NCBI RefSeq assembly: GCF_020386635.1
Contig: NZ_CP081942.1
Location: 1,054,001-1,118,000, forward strand
From: Pseudomonas sp. MM211
GTDB taxonomy: Bacteria > Pseudomonadota > Gammaproteobacteria > Pseudomonadales > Pseudomonadaceae
Direction: 5' to 3'
Length of the DNA: 64,000 nt
Position numbers and translations under genes: made by a program. Positions 33,935 to 42,986 of the stretch are shown in pieces. The notes below the pieces were generated by a model. That model had not been told where the DNA came from. It saw nothing but the letters and a program-made list of their open reading frames with translations, and made no database searches. Every line of letters begins with the position of its first letter. The stretch's first letter is position 1.

Positions 33935-36205
33935 ATGCGGCATCTTTCGGCATCCATGCAGGTCACGCTTTTGAGTCTGGCGGTCAGTGCCCCGGTGTTC
34001 GCGCAGAGTGGCGAGCGCAGGGGAGCCGGCGGCGGTCAGATCCAGGAACTGGGGCCAATGGTGGTGACGGCCACGCGTTCGGCCAAGAGCATTGCCGAGA
34101 TCGCCGGCACGGTTTATGGCATCGAGCGTGAGCAAATCGCCGAGCAGGCGTCGGCTGGCCGTTCCACTGCCGATATCCTCGGCCAGTTGGTGCCGTCGTT
34201 GGCACCGAGCAGCGGCACCACCAGCAACTACGGCATGACCATGCGTGGGCGTACCGTACAGGTGATGATCGACGGTGTACCGCTGACCGGCTCCCGTGAC
34301 GGTTCGCGCCAGCTCAATAGCATCAGCCCGGCGATGATCGAGCGCATCGAAGTGATCTCCGGTGCCACCAGCATCTACGGCGCGGGCGCCACTGGCGGCC
34401 TGATCAACATCATCACCCGCAACGCCGACGACGAAACCAGCGACTTCAGCAGCCGTATCGGCCTGCGCACCCCGGGTCGCGCCGCCCGTGACGCCATGGC
34501 CTACGAGGCTTCGCAGACCGCCGCCTTCCACCAGGGCGCGGTTAGCGGCTTCGCCGGCTTGAGCTACACCAAGCAGGGCGAGATCCGCGATGCCGATGGC
34601 GAGCGCGTCGGCCCGGAAATCGCTCAGACCGACCGCCAGGACACCACCAGCTTCGACTTCAACGGGCGCCTGACCTGGCACCTCGATGACGACCAGCAAC
34701 TGAGCGGCGGCGTGCGCTATTACGACGATGAACAGGACAGCGACTACGGCCCGGACTACGGCCCCAATCTATCTGCCTTGCTGGTGCCCAACTATCAGCC
34801 CAGCCATGAAGCGGTGGACGGCCTGCAGCTCGACGACCAGCCACGCACCCGCCATTACGGCGCCAACCTGCAGTACCTCAACCGCGACCTGTTTGGCGGC
34901 CAGCAACTGACGGCCGAGGTCTACTACCGCAAGGAGAAGTCGCGCTGGTTCCCCTTTGCCAGTCGTGCAGCGAATGCCGCGTTGCCCGGTGGGGTTGCCA
35001 ACGTGGTGCTGCAATCGAGCACCGATATCGACGTGTGGGGCCTGCGCACCGCGTTGCAGAAGGGCTTCACCTTGGGCGGACGCGACCTGCAATTGACCTA
35101 CGGCCTCGATCACGAGCGTGAGCAGGACCGTCAGGACGGTCAGTTCTACGACTTCAACCGCTTCTTCGCCAGCAATGGCCTGAATTACCGGGACACCTAT
35201 CGCTCGTCCATGGGCCCAGATGTCGAGGTGAGCAAGACCGGCCTTTTCCTGCAGGGCGACTACCAACTGACCGAGCGCCTGAGCCTGCAGGCCGGGGTGC
35301 GCCGCGAAACCATCCGCAACGAGGTGGACGATTCCATACCCTACGGCGAGGCGGTCACCGCTGCCAGCGTGGCTGGCTACCAGGCTCGTACCCTCGAGGG
35401 TGGCAACGTGCGCCACAGCGAAACCCTGTTCAACCTCGGCGCCGTGTATGCGCTGACCGATGCCCAGCAGTTGTTCGCCAACTTCTCCCAGGGCTTCAGC
35501 CTGCCCGACACCCAGCGCATGCTGCGTGACGTGCCGGCCAACTTCGTGATCGATAGCAGCAGCATCGACTCGATCAAGGTGAACAACTACGAGCTGGGCT
35601 GGCGCATCGGCGAAGCCGGCGGCGTGAATGCCGGGGTGACCGCGTTCTACAACACCTCCGACAAGGTGGTGCAGTTCAACCGCGATTTCAGCGTATCGGT
35701 AGCCGACACTGACGAACGCGTGTGGGGCGCCGAGGGCAACCTGCAGGTGCCCGTCACCGAGCGCTGGATCCTGGGCGGCACCCTGGCCTACACCCGTGGC
35801 CAGTACAAGGACGCTGCCGGCGACTGGCGTGAACTGAACGCCTTCCGCGTCTCGCCGCTCAAGGCCACCCTCTACAGTGACTGGCGCTTCGCCGACGGCT
35901 ACGGCGTACGTCTGCAGACGCTTACCGTGGGGGGCAGCGACCGCGCCTACGACGATGCCCAGGCCGCCGCGATCAGCCCGACCATTCGCGCCACGCCGGC
36001 GACGAAGATCCAGGGCTACACCGTGGTCGACCTGATCGCCCACGCGCCCTGGCTTGGCGGCGAGGTCGGCTTCGGCGTCTACAACCTGGCCGATCGCGAT
36101 TACAAGACCGTCTACGGCCAGCAGGCGGCAGCCACTTACGGCGCTATCTCCAGCCTGCCGGCGCAGGGCCGTACCTTCGGCCTCAGCTACTCGGTGGCGT
36201 ACTGA
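33935..36205 (+). CDS. TonB-dependent siderophore receptor (IutA/ChtA/RhtA-like)
   Basis: A 756-aa outer-membrane receptor. Signal peptide ends near 'VFAQ', the TonB-box region is 'LGPMVVTATRS', and the plug contains 'GRTVQVMIDGVPLTGSRDGS' and 'IERIEVISGATSIYGAGATG', close to IutA. The barrel ends with aromatic-rich 'GRTFGLSYSVAY'. The probable substrate class is citrate-hydroxamate siderophores (aerobactin, schizokinen, rhizobactin). No siderophore synthesis genes are nearby, so this is likely uptake of foreign siderophore. ATG 33935 has AGGGGA upstream; the much longer open frame from 32888 is rejected. Confidence 0.92.
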   Translation: MRHLSASMQVTLLSLAVSAPVFAQSGERRGAGGGQIQELGPMVVTATRSAKSIAEIAGTVYGIEREQIAEQASAGRSTADILGQLVPSLAPSSGTTSNYGMTMRGRTVQVMIDGVPLTGSRDGSRQLNSISPAMIERIEVISGATSIYGAGATGGLINIITRNADDETSDFSSRIGLRTPGRAARDAMAYEASQTAAFHQGAVSGFAGLSYTKQGEIRDADGERVGPEIAQTDRQDTTSFDFNGRLTWHLDDDQQLSGGVRYYDDEQDSDYGPDYGPNLSALLVPNYQPSHEAVDGLQLDDQPRTRHYGANLQYLNRDLFGGQQLTAEVYYRKEKSRWFPFASRAANAALPGGVANVVLQSSTDIDVWGLRTALQKGFTLGGRDLQLTYGLDHEREQDRQDGQFYDFNRFFASNGLNYRDTYRSSMGPDVEVSKTGLFLQGDYQLTERLSLQAGVRRETIRNEVDDSIPYGEAVTAASVAGYQARTLEGGNVRHSETLFNLGAVYALTDAQQLFANFSQGFSLPDTQRMLRDVPANFVIDSSSIDSIKVNNYELGWRIGEAGGVNAGVTAFYNTSDKVVQFNRDFSVSVADTDERVWGAEGNLQVPVTERWILGGTLAYTRGQYKDAAGDWRELNAFRVSPLKATLYSDWRFADGYGVRLQTLTVGGSDRAYDDAQAAAISPTIRATPATKIQGYTVVDLIAHAPWLGGEVGFGVYNLADRDYKTVYGQQAAATYGAISSLPAQGRTFGLSYSVAY

Positions 36206-36209
36206 TCGT

Positions 36210-37523
36210 TCAGGGCTGGTAGTCCAGCGAGCGCTTCGACGACTCCGGTAGCGATAGGCCGCCTGCCAGAGCCAGCAGGGCGATGGCGATCAGGTAGAAA
36301 GCCGGCGACATGCGGTTGCCGGTCACCTCGATCAGCCAGGTAGCGACCAACGGTGCCGTACCGCCGAATATCGTGTAGGCCAGGTTGTAGGTGAACGCCG
36401 ACGCGGTGTAGCGCACGCGGGTGGGGAACTGCTCGGAGAGCAATACGGCGGTCACCACGCCGCAGATCACCGCGCCGACGGCCAGCAGCATGGCGCCGAT
36501 GGCCGAAGCCAGCAGGGTGCCGGATGCGGCCAGGGTGAAGGCCGGATAGACCGCGACGATCAACGCCACCCCGGCGGTGAGGATGGTGCGGCGACGGCCG
36601 ACGCGATCCGAATAGCGACCCACGAAGGGACACAGCAGCGCGGCGAATAGCAGCGCCATCAGGCTGGCGAGCAGAGCCGTTGGCCGCGCTGCGCCGCCGA
36701 CCACCTGCATGTAAGTGGTCAGGTAGGTGGTGAACATGTAGAACGACAGCGCCGTGGCGGAGATGAACGCCGACAGGCACAGCACGGTGGCGCCGTGCTC
36801 ACGCAAGGTTTCGCGCAGTGGCGAGTGCTCCGGGTGCGCTTGCGCGGCGAGGGCCTGGAAGGCGGGCGATTCGTCCAGACGCAGGCGCATGTACAAACCG
36901 ACCAGGCCCAGTGGTGCGGCGATCAGAAAGGGCACACGCCAGCCCCAGGCCTGCATCTGCGTTTCGTCCAGCCACAGGCCCAGGCCGAACACCAGGCCCG
37001 CCGCACAGGCGAAGGCCGCGAAGGTGGAGACGGGTACGAAGCTGCCATAACGGGCCTTCTGTTCGGTCGGCGCGTGCTCCATGACGAAGGCACAGGCGCC
37101 CGCGTATTCGCCGCCCGCAGAGAAGCCCTGCAGGCAGCGCGCCAGGGCCAGCAGCAGCGGCGCGACCAGGCCGATGCTGGCATAGGTGGGCAGCAGGCCG
37201 ATCAGGGTGGTGGCACCGGCCATCAGCAGCACGGTGATCGACAGCACGCGCTTGCGGCCGATGCGGTCACCCAGAATGCCGAACACGATGCCGCCCAGCG
37301 GGCGCAGCGCGAAGGACACGGCGAACACCGCGAAGGTCTGTAGCAGCGCCAGGGCCGGGTCGCCCTGTGGAAAGAACAGCGCGGCGATGGTCACGGCCAG
37401 GAAACCGTATACCGCGAAGTCGAACCACTCGACGAAGTTGCCGATGGCCGAGGCGGCGATCACTTTGCGCAGAACGCCAAGATCGACGTGCGTCGCCGGT
37501 TGTGGATAAGTGGTCACGCTCAT
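36210..37523 (-). CDS. MHS-family MFS transporter (ProP/proline-betaine type)
   Basis: A 437-aa secondary transporter with 12 predicted membrane segments. The metabolite:H+ symporter signature is visible: 'ASAIGNFVEWFDFAVYGFLA', 'RPLGGIVFGILGDRIGRKRV' and 'RCLQGFSAGGEYAGACAFVM'. Close relatives carry proline, glycine betaine or dicarboxylates. Beside hydroxyproline catabolic genes, uptake of hydroxyproline or proline is a fair guess. It converges on the TonB receptor with a 4-bp gap and is upstream-separated from the dehydrogenase gene by a terminator. Confidence 0.9.
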   Translation of the reverse strand: MSVTTYPQPATHVDLGVLRKVIAASAIGNFVEWFDFAVYGFLAVTIAALFFPQGDPALALLQTFAVFAVSFALRPLGGIVFGILGDRIGRKRVLSITVLLMAGATTLIGLLPTYASIGLVAPLLLALARCLQGFSAGGEYAGACAFVMEHAPTEQKARYGSFVPVSTFAAFACAAGLVFGLGLWLDETQMQAWGWRVPFLIAAPLGLVGLYMRLRLDESPAFQALAAQAHPEHSPLRETLREHGATVLCLSAFISATALSFYMFTTYLTTYMQVVGGAARPTALLASLMALLFAALLCPFVGRYSDRVGRRRTILTAGVALIVAVYPAFTLAASGTLLASAIGAMLLAVGAVICGVVTAVLLSEQFPTRVRYTASAFTYNLAYTIFGGTAPLVATWLIEVTGNRMSPAFYLIAIALLALAGGLSLPESSKRSLDYQP

Positions 37524-37834
37524 GGCTGCCTCCGCGCAGTTGCTCCAACGTGCGAACGCGCCTGGCCCGGGCCTTTGCGTCCATCTGTGGATAACTTACG
37601 TGGCTCGGTGACTATGGCGGGATTCGAGTGCGACCTGGGGGTAGTCGTGAGCGACAGGGTTTTCGCGCAAGCGCCTTGAGGCGGTCAAATCATTGCGCTC
37701 CCGGCGCGATCGCTGGTGGATAAGCTTCGCGTTATCCACCCTACGGGTTGCATCCGAAGCGCAAACCGTAGCCTGGGTTGAGCGAAGCGATACCCGGGAG
37801 AGGCGCTGCTCTACAACGCTACCGATCCGGATAC
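37524..37834. repeat. Non-coding stretch with two palindromic repeats
   Basis: No gene is seen. It contains a perfect stem GGTGGATAA (37715-37723) / TTATCCACC (37732-37740), a repeat type common in pseudomonads, and a copy (37768-37798) of the repeat also found at 24499-24532 on the other strand. The promoter of the MHS transporter gene must lie at the left end. Confidence 0.6.
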
Positions 37835-37862
37835 AAAAAAGCCGACCCTGAGGTCGGCTTTC
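37835..37862 (-). terminator. Terminator of the semialdehyde dehydrogenase gene (bidirectional form)
   Basis: GCCGACC (37841-37847) pairs with GGTCGGC (37852-37858) around CTGA. Six A on the left give a T6 run on the minus strand, and a T-rich right side gives weak function on the plus strand. It lies about 50 bp after the dehydrogenase stop. Confidence 0.85.
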
Positions 37863-37908
37863 TCTTTACAGCGCAGAGCTGGCCGGCGCCGTAGCGCCGA
37901 GCCGTTTC

Positions 37909-39489
37909 TTACAGCGCGTCGCGGCTGCTGGCGCCATCCACCAGACGGGCTATGCCCAGCGGGTTGGCGTTCTTCAGTGCGTCGGGCAGCAGCGCGTCCG
38001 GGCAGTTCTGATAGCAGACCGGGCGCAGGAAGCGATCGATGGCCAGGGTGCCGACCGACGTACCGCGAGCGTCGGAAGTCGCCGGGTACGGGCCGCCGTG
38101 AACCATGGAATCACAGACTTCCACGCCAGTCGGGTAACCGTTGAACAGCACGCGACCGACTTTCTGCTCGAGCAGCGCGAACAGCTCTTCGCTACCAGCC
38201 AGATCACCTGGCTCGGTGAGCAGGGTAGCGGTCAGCTGACCGTGCAGACCATTGATGGCCGCCAGCAGCTCGGTCTTGTCAGCCACTTCGACGACGATGG
38301 TGGTCGGGCCGAAGACTTCTTCCTGCAGCAGTTCGTCGCCGTTCAGCAGCAGGCTGACGTCGGCTTTGAACAGTTGCGGACGAGCCTGGTTACCTTCCTG
38401 CTTGGCGCCGGTCAGGTGCGTGATGCCGGAGTGCGCGTTGAGCGCTTCCAGGCCTTTCACGTAGCTCTTCAGGGTGCCGGCGTTGAGCATGGTTTGCGGC
38501 TGCTGCTCGGCCATCTTGGCGGTGAAGCTTTCCAGGAAGGCGCTGAACTCAGGCGAACGAACACCGATCACCAGGCCTGGGTTGGTGCAGAACTGACCGC
38601 AGCCCATGACCACCGAACCTGCCAGCTCGCCAGCGATCTTCTCGCCACGGGCCTTGATGGCTTCCGGCAGCAGGATAACCGGGTTGATGCTGCTCATCTC
38701 GGCGAACACCGGGATTGGTTGCGGGCGTGCTGCAGCCATGTCGCACAGAGCGCGACCGCCTTTCAGCGAACCGGTGAAGCCGACAGCCAGGATGGCCGGG
38801 TGCTTGACCAGGGTCTCGCCCACGCCACTGCCGTAGATCATGTTGAACACACCCTTCGGCGCGCCGGTTTTCTCGGCTGCGCGCAGGATGGCTTCGCCGA
38901 CGAATGCAGCAGTCGCCATGTGGCCGCTGTGGGCCTTGAACACGACAGGGCAACCAGCGGCCAGCGCGGAAGCGGTGTCACCGCCAGCGGTGGAGAAGGC
39001 CAGCGGGAAGTTGCTGGCGCCGAACACGGCAACCGGGCCGAGGCCGATACGGTACTGACGCAGATCCGGGCGTGGCAGCGGCTGGCGATCTGGCAGAGCA
39101 CGGTCGATGCGCGCGCCAAAGAAGTCGCCGCGACGCAGCACTTTGGCGAACAGGCGCATCTGGCCGCTGGTACGGCCACGCTCGCCCTGGATACGGGCGG
39201 TAGGCAGTGCGGTTTCACGGGTAACGGTGGCGACGAAGTCGTCACCCAGGGCGTCCAGCTCGTCAGCGATGGCGTCGAGGAAGTCGGCGCGCTTGGCGGC
39301 AGACAGGCTGCGGTAAGCGGGGTAGGCGGTAGCGGCGGCTTTGGCAGCAGCATCGACTTCTTCAGGAGTAGCCTGGATGAAGTCGTAGGAAAGGGCTTCG
39401 CCAGTGGTGGCGTCGTGACTCTTGTGAACTACGGAGCCGGCTGCGCTGTACGCGCCGCCGATGATGTTGTGGCCGATGGTAGCGGGCAT
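37909..39489 (-). CDS. Alpha-ketoglutarate semialdehyde (2,5-dioxovalerate) dehydrogenase
   Basis: A 526-aa aldehyde dehydrogenase of the KGSADH type, the last step of 4-hydroxyproline breakdown, giving 2-oxoglutarate. N-terminus 'MPATIGHNIIGGAYSAAG' and length fit this class. The cofactor region is 'VAVFGASNFPLAFSTAGGDT', the catalytic Cys is in 'GQFCTNPGLV', and 'FAEMSSINPV' holds the Glu. ATG 39489 with AGGAGC upstream; the frame continues beyond but loses similarity. Its neighbours on both sides (TRAP transporter, deaminase, epimerase) make the hydroxyproline role likely. Confidence 0.92.
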   Translation of the reverse strand: MPATIGHNIIGGAYSAAGSVVHKSHDATTGEALSYDFIQATPEEVDAAAKAAATAYPAYRSLSAAKRADFLDAIADELDALGDDFVATVTRETALPTARIQGERGRTSGQMRLFAKVLRRGDFFGARIDRALPDRQPLPRPDLRQYRIGLGPVAVFGASNFPLAFSTAGGDTASALAAGCPVVFKAHSGHMATAAFVGEAILRAAEKTGAPKGVFNMIYGSGVGETLVKHPAILAVGFTGSLKGGRALCDMAAARPQPIPVFAEMSSINPVILLPEAIKARGEKIAGELAGSVVMGCGQFCTNPGLVIGVRSPEFSAFLESFTAKMAEQQPQTMLNAGTLKSYVKGLEALNAHSGITHLTGAKQEGNQARPQLFKADVSLLLNGDELLQEEVFGPTTIVVEVADKTELLAAINGLHGQLTATLLTEPGDLAGSEELFALLEQKVGRVLFNGYPTGVEVCDSMVHGGPYPATSDARGTSVGTLAIDRFLRPVCYQNCPDALLPDALKNANPLGIARLVDGASSRDAL

Positions 39490-39574
39490 TGTTAGCTCCT
39501 GTTGGTGACGTATGAACACGTACGGAAAGGCTTTGATTGTACGATGTCTGATAAGTTGCGCAAGTCTGCGTTGA

Positions 39575-39597
39575 CCCGGCCCGCGTCGCGGGCCGGG
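39575..39597 (-). terminator. Strong hairpin after dctM
   Basis: CCCGGCCCGC (39575-39584) and GCGGGCCGGG (39588-39597) form a ten-pair stem with a three-base loop, immediately after the dctM stop. No T-run follows on the minus strand, so it may protect the 3' end or act with Rho rather than terminate by itself. Confidence 0.5.
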
Positions 39598-39605
39598 CCA
39601 GAGCC

Positions 39606-40916
39606 TCAGAACAGCTGCTTCGGCAGCCAGGTGGCGATACCGGGCATGGCCAGGATCAGTAAAAACAGCAGCAGCTGGATGGCGATGAAGGGCAGCACGC
39701 CGCGGTACATAACGCCATAACCGTAACCCGGCGGGGCGATGGACTTGAGGTAGAACACCGAAGGCGCCAGAGGCGGTGTCAGGTAGCAGGTCTGCACCAC
39801 CACCATGAACATCACCGCGAACCACACCGGGTCGATACCGGCGGCCTTCACCAGCGGTGTAAAGATCGGCACGAAGATCAGCACCAGAGAAATCCAGTCC
39901 AGCACCATACCGGCGAAGAACACCATCAGCATCAGGATGAGGATCAGGACGTAGGGACTGAAATTCATCTCCTCCATGAAGTCGCCGATCAACCAGCCAC
40001 CGCCGCTGGCGGCGAAGATGGCGGTGAACATGATTCCGCCGGCGACGATCAGCATGATCATTGAGGTGATCTTGATGGTACTGATCAGCGCCTCGATCAG
40101 CCGCGAGAGGGTCAGCTCGCGGAACCAGATGGCCAGCATGGCAGCACCAAAGGCACCCACGGCGGCCGACTCGGTGGGCGAGGCGATACCGGCGAGCATC
40201 GAACCGAGCACGGCAGCGATCAGCAACAGCGGCGGGATCAGCGCGCTGATGGTGATCTTCAGCTTCTCGCCCAGTGGCGTGGCCTTCATCTCAGGCACCG
40301 CCGGCGCCAGTGAGGGCTTCAGCCAGCAGACGATGATGATGTAGAGCAGGAACAGGCCCAGCATCAACAGCCCTGGGAACAGCGTGGCGGCGAACAATTG
40401 GCCGATCGATAGCTGCGCCATCGAGGCATACACGACGACGATCACCGACGGCGGGATGATCGCCCCCAGCGAGCCGCCGCCGCAGATGGTGCCGGAGATC
40501 AGCGCGCGGTCGTACTTGTATTTGGACATGGCCGGAATAGCCATCATGCCCACCACGATCTCCACCGCGCCGACCACGCCGGAGCTGGCAGCGAAGATGC
40601 CGCACATCAGCATCGAGGAAATCGCCAGGCCGCCGGAGAAGCCGCCGAGCCATAGCTGCAGCGCATTGAACAGGCGCTGTGCCAGGCCGGTACGTTCGAG
40701 GATCGCGCCCATCAGCACGAACAGTGGGATCGCCGACAGGGCGAAGTTGGTCGATGCCTGCAGCAGCGAGCCGTACATTTGCTGAAGGATGTTGTCGCCG
40801 AACAGGAACATGCCGAACAGGAACGACACGCTGATCAGCGAGAAGGACACCGGAATGCCGAGGAAGATGAACAGGAACAGCAGGGCGAACATCAGTACAG
40901 GTATGTATTCCATCAT
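39606..40916 (-). CDS. TRAP transporter large permease (DctM)
   Basis: A 436-aa inner-membrane protein of the DctM family with about 12-13 membrane segments ('IPVLMFALLFLFIFLGIPVS', 'CGIFAASSGVVGAVEIVVGM', 'GGGSLGAIIPPSVIVVVYAS', 'DWISLVLIFVPIFTPLVKAA'). It is the sodium-coupled transport subunit. It starts a few bases after the dctQ stop (ATG at 40916 or 40913). With DctQ and DctP it makes a complete TRAP system, here probably for hydroxyproline or a related acid. Confidence 0.92.
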   Translation of the reverse strand: MMEYIPVLMFALLFLFIFLGIPVSFSLISVSFLFGMFLFGDNILQQMYGSLLQASTNFALSAIPLFVLMGAILERTGLAQRLFNALQLWLGGFSGGLAISSMLMCGIFAASSGVVGAVEIVVGMMAIPAMSKYKYDRALISGTICGGGSLGAIIPPSVIVVVYASMAQLSIGQLFAATLFPGLLMLGLFLLYIIIVCWLKPSLAPAVPEMKATPLGEKLKITISALIPPLLLIAAVLGSMLAGIASPTESAAVGAFGAAMLAIWFRELTLSRLIEALISTIKITSMIMLIVAGGIMFTAIFAASGGGWLIGDFMEEMNFSPYVLILILMLMVFFAGMVLDWISLVLIFVPIFTPLVKAAGIDPVWFAVMFMVVVQTCYLTPPLAPSVFYLKSIAPPGYGYGVMYRGVLPFIAIQLLLFLLILAMPGIATWLPKQLF

Positions 40917-40919
40917 CGG

Positions 40920-41426
40920 TCAGTGTTCCTTGGTGCCGGGCTGCTTGCGATTGCCGATGAACAGCACGGCATCGACGATGAGCTGATAGGTCAGGCCGGC
41001 GAGGCCAACCGCCAATGCCAGGTAGAACGGCCACATGACGGGCGCCCAGGGGCTGACGTGCTCGACCTCGCCAGAGACGAAGGCGTGCCAGGCGCGCCGG
41101 CTGGCGACGAAGGTCAGGCCACCGATGGTGGGTACCAGCACCAGCAGGTAGAAGGCCGCATTGAGCCAGCGCTGGGCGGCGGGCTTGAGCCGCGAGGAAA
41201 GGAAGTCGACACGGACATGGGTTTCTTCCTTCAGCGCGTAGGCGCAGCCGAGCAGAAAGATGCAGCCATTGAGCATGTAGGAAATATCGAAGGCCCAGAG
41301 CGTCGGGCTATTGAGGGCATAGCGGGCGAAGACCTCGTAGATCATCACCAGCACCATGATCAACGCCATGCTCGAGGCCACGGCGAGCAGAATCTGCGCC
41401 GGCCAGTTGTACCATTTGGTGTTCAT
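40920..41426 (-). CDS. TRAP transporter small permease (DctQ)
   Basis: A 168-aa protein with four membrane segments, the small subunit of a TRAP transporter ('MIYEVFARYALNSPTLWAFD', 'GCAYALKEETHVRVDFLSSR'). ATG 41426 has AGGAGG just upstream; the open frame further upstream is translated repeat DNA. It is separated from dctP by 192 bp that hold a MITE-like element, an unusual spacing for this operon type. Confidence 0.9.
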   Translation of the reverse strand: MNTKWYNWPAQILLAVASSMALIMVLVMIYEVFARYALNSPTLWAFDISYMLNGCIFLLGCAYALKEETHVRVDFLSSRLKPAAQRWLNAAFYLLVLVPTIGGLTFVASRRAWHAFVSGEVEHVSPWAPVMWPFYLALAVGLAGLTYQLIVDAVLFIGNRKQPGTKEH

Positions 41427-41473
41427 AACGCCTCCTGTGACCGGCCACCTGGGTGGCCGGTCTTGTCTCGTCA

Positions 41474-41607
41474 GGGCGCGTCTAAAAACCTGGAGCAGGC
41501 AGAACACGGCGAAAACAGGCGAAAAAGCAGATCTACTGGCTGTAAATCAGCATTTTCAGCGTGCTGTTAACGCAGTCATGCCCAAGCAGGTGGTTTTTAG
41601 AGGTGCC
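41474..41607. mobile_element. MITE-like element between dctP and dctQ
   Basis: About 134 bp with terminal inverted repeats: GGGCGCGTCTAAAAACC (41474-41490) against GGTTTTTAGAGGTGCC (41592-41607), sharing TCTAAAAACC. The middle (41519-41589) aligns with the inside of the element in lhpA (57666-57739, opposite strand), including GGCGAAAAAGC, ACTGGCTGTAAAT and AACGCAG. It has no ORF of its own. It may form structure in the dctP-dctQ message. Confidence 0.7.
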
Positions 41608-41618
41608 AGTCGTGCGGC

Positions 41619-42671
41619 TTAGTGTCTGTAGAGATAGGAGGAGTTTTCCGACCAGCGCTGCAGGTAGTCGCTGTAGTCCTTGAAGATGGCCTTGGCGTCG
41701 ATGTCGTCGGCCTTGCGTGCTTCCAGCTTGTCGGCGATCAGCTTGTTACCGCGCTGAGCCAGGTCGTCGGTGATGCTCTTGTCCAGCTCGATGATCTCGA
41801 TGCCGGCCTTGCGGTAGGTCTGCATGGCCTTCATGTCGCTGTCGAGGAAGTGGAAGTAGCTTTGCATCGTGGTCAGCTTGGCGGCCTCTTCCAGCTTGGC
41901 GCGGGTCTTCTCGTCGATGGCGTTCCAGTTCTCCTCGGTCATGAAGAACTCCCAGACGAACGACGGCTGATGCACGCCGGGGGTGAGCAGGTAAGGCGCC
42001 ACTTCATGGAAGCCTTCGGTCAGGTTGGCACCTGGCGTCGCCCACTCGACGGCATCCACGCCCTTGCGTTGCAGCAGGGTGTAGATCTCGCCCGGCGGTA
42101 CTACGGTGGGTGATGCGCCGACCTGCTGAATCACTTCGGCCCAGGCCCCGGCCGTGCGGAATTTCAGGCCCTTGAAGTCTTCGAGTTTTTCGATCTTCTT
42201 GTTGGAGTGGGCCAGCACTTCAGTGCTGCCGACGCCGACGACCAGGCTGTGCAGGCCCATGTTCTTGCGGCGGAACTCCTGCAGGTACTTGAGGCCGTTG
42301 CCTTCATACAGCCAGGCCAGGGTTTCTTCACCGGACATGCCGCCCGGGTAGCCGGCGAACACGTTGTTCAGCGGGTCCTGATTGACCAGATAGGTAGGCG
42401 TGGAGTGGCCAGCCTTGAGCACGCCGTTCTGTACCGATTCGTAGACCTGGAACGGCGGCACGATGACGCCAGCGCCGATCGGACGAATCTTCACCTCGCC
42501 ATCGGTGAGCAGGGCGGCGTTGCTGGCGAAGCGTTTGAGGAAGTTGTCGAAGAAGAAACTGCCTTCCGGCACTGAAGTCGGCACCGAATAGGTGTAGCTG
42601 GCCGCCTGGGTGGTGGCGCAGCAAAGCGCCAGGCCGAGAGCGGCAAAAAGCTGAGTGGTCTTGTTGATCAT
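41619..42671 (-). CDS. TRAP transporter solute-binding protein (DctP)
   Basis: A 350-aa periplasmic binding protein with a signal peptide ending near 'CCATTQA'. Family features include 'FKGLKFRTAGAWAEVIQQVG' with the substrate-binding Arg, 'PPGEIYTLLQRKGVDAVEWA' and 'KTRAKLEEAAKLT'. This 'PPGEIY...GVDAVEW' form is of the class that binds organic acids or amino acids. ATG 42671 has AAGGGGAA upstream. First gene of the TRAP operon. Confidence 0.9.
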   Translation of the reverse strand: MINKTTQLFAALGLALCCATTQAASYTYSVPTSVPEGSFFFDNFLKRFASNAALLTDGEVKIRPIGAGVIVPPFQVYESVQNGVLKAGHSTPTYLVNQDPLNNVFAGYPGGMSGEETLAWLYEGNGLKYLQEFRRKNMGLHSLVVGVGSTEVLAHSNKKIEKLEDFKGLKFRTAGAWAEVIQQVGASPTVVPPGEIYTLLQRKGVDAVEWATPGANLTEGFHEVAPYLLTPGVHQPSFVWEFFMTEENWNAIDEKTRAKLEEAAKLTTMQSYFHFLDSDMKAMQTYRKAGIEIIELDKSITDDLAQRGNKLIADKLEARKADDIDAKAIFKDYSDYLQRWSENSSYLYRH

Positions 42672-42986
42672 CCTGTTCCCCTTGGTCTTTATGTGTTTGC
42701 CAGGTGCGCGGCGTGCGCATCTATCAGGCAAGGCAGATGAGGCCAAAGAAGCGGGAGGGGTGGCCTCCCGCATCCATGCAGCTGTAGCGGTTGTTACAGG
42801 CCGACATCCGGCAGGTGCGGACGGTTGGCCAGCGCGTTGGCCGTGATGGCTTGGCGTGGGCACGGTCTTCGCCGTGTAGTGACAAACGGGTCAGCTCAGC
42901 GCTGCGGCCGCAATGGCTTCGCACAGCGTGATGCATTGCACCCGCTCGGCCGGATGCGCTGGAGGCACCCGGCCGACGTACAGCGA
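42672..42986. other. Intergenic stretch between dctP and the deaminase gene
   Basis: About 315 bp without a convincing gene. At 42751-42771 GCGGGAGG/CCTCCCGC forms a hairpin followed on the minus strand by TTCTTT, a weak terminator for the deaminase gene. The dctP promoter must lie in the left part. I see no copy of the TTTCGTATACGAAA-type operator here. Confidence 0.5.

Noticed and set aside
38098..39495. 465-aa plus-strand frame across the semialdehyde dehydrogenase
   Set aside because: Antisense shadow frame with low-complexity composition; the aldehyde dehydrogenase on the other strand is unambiguous.
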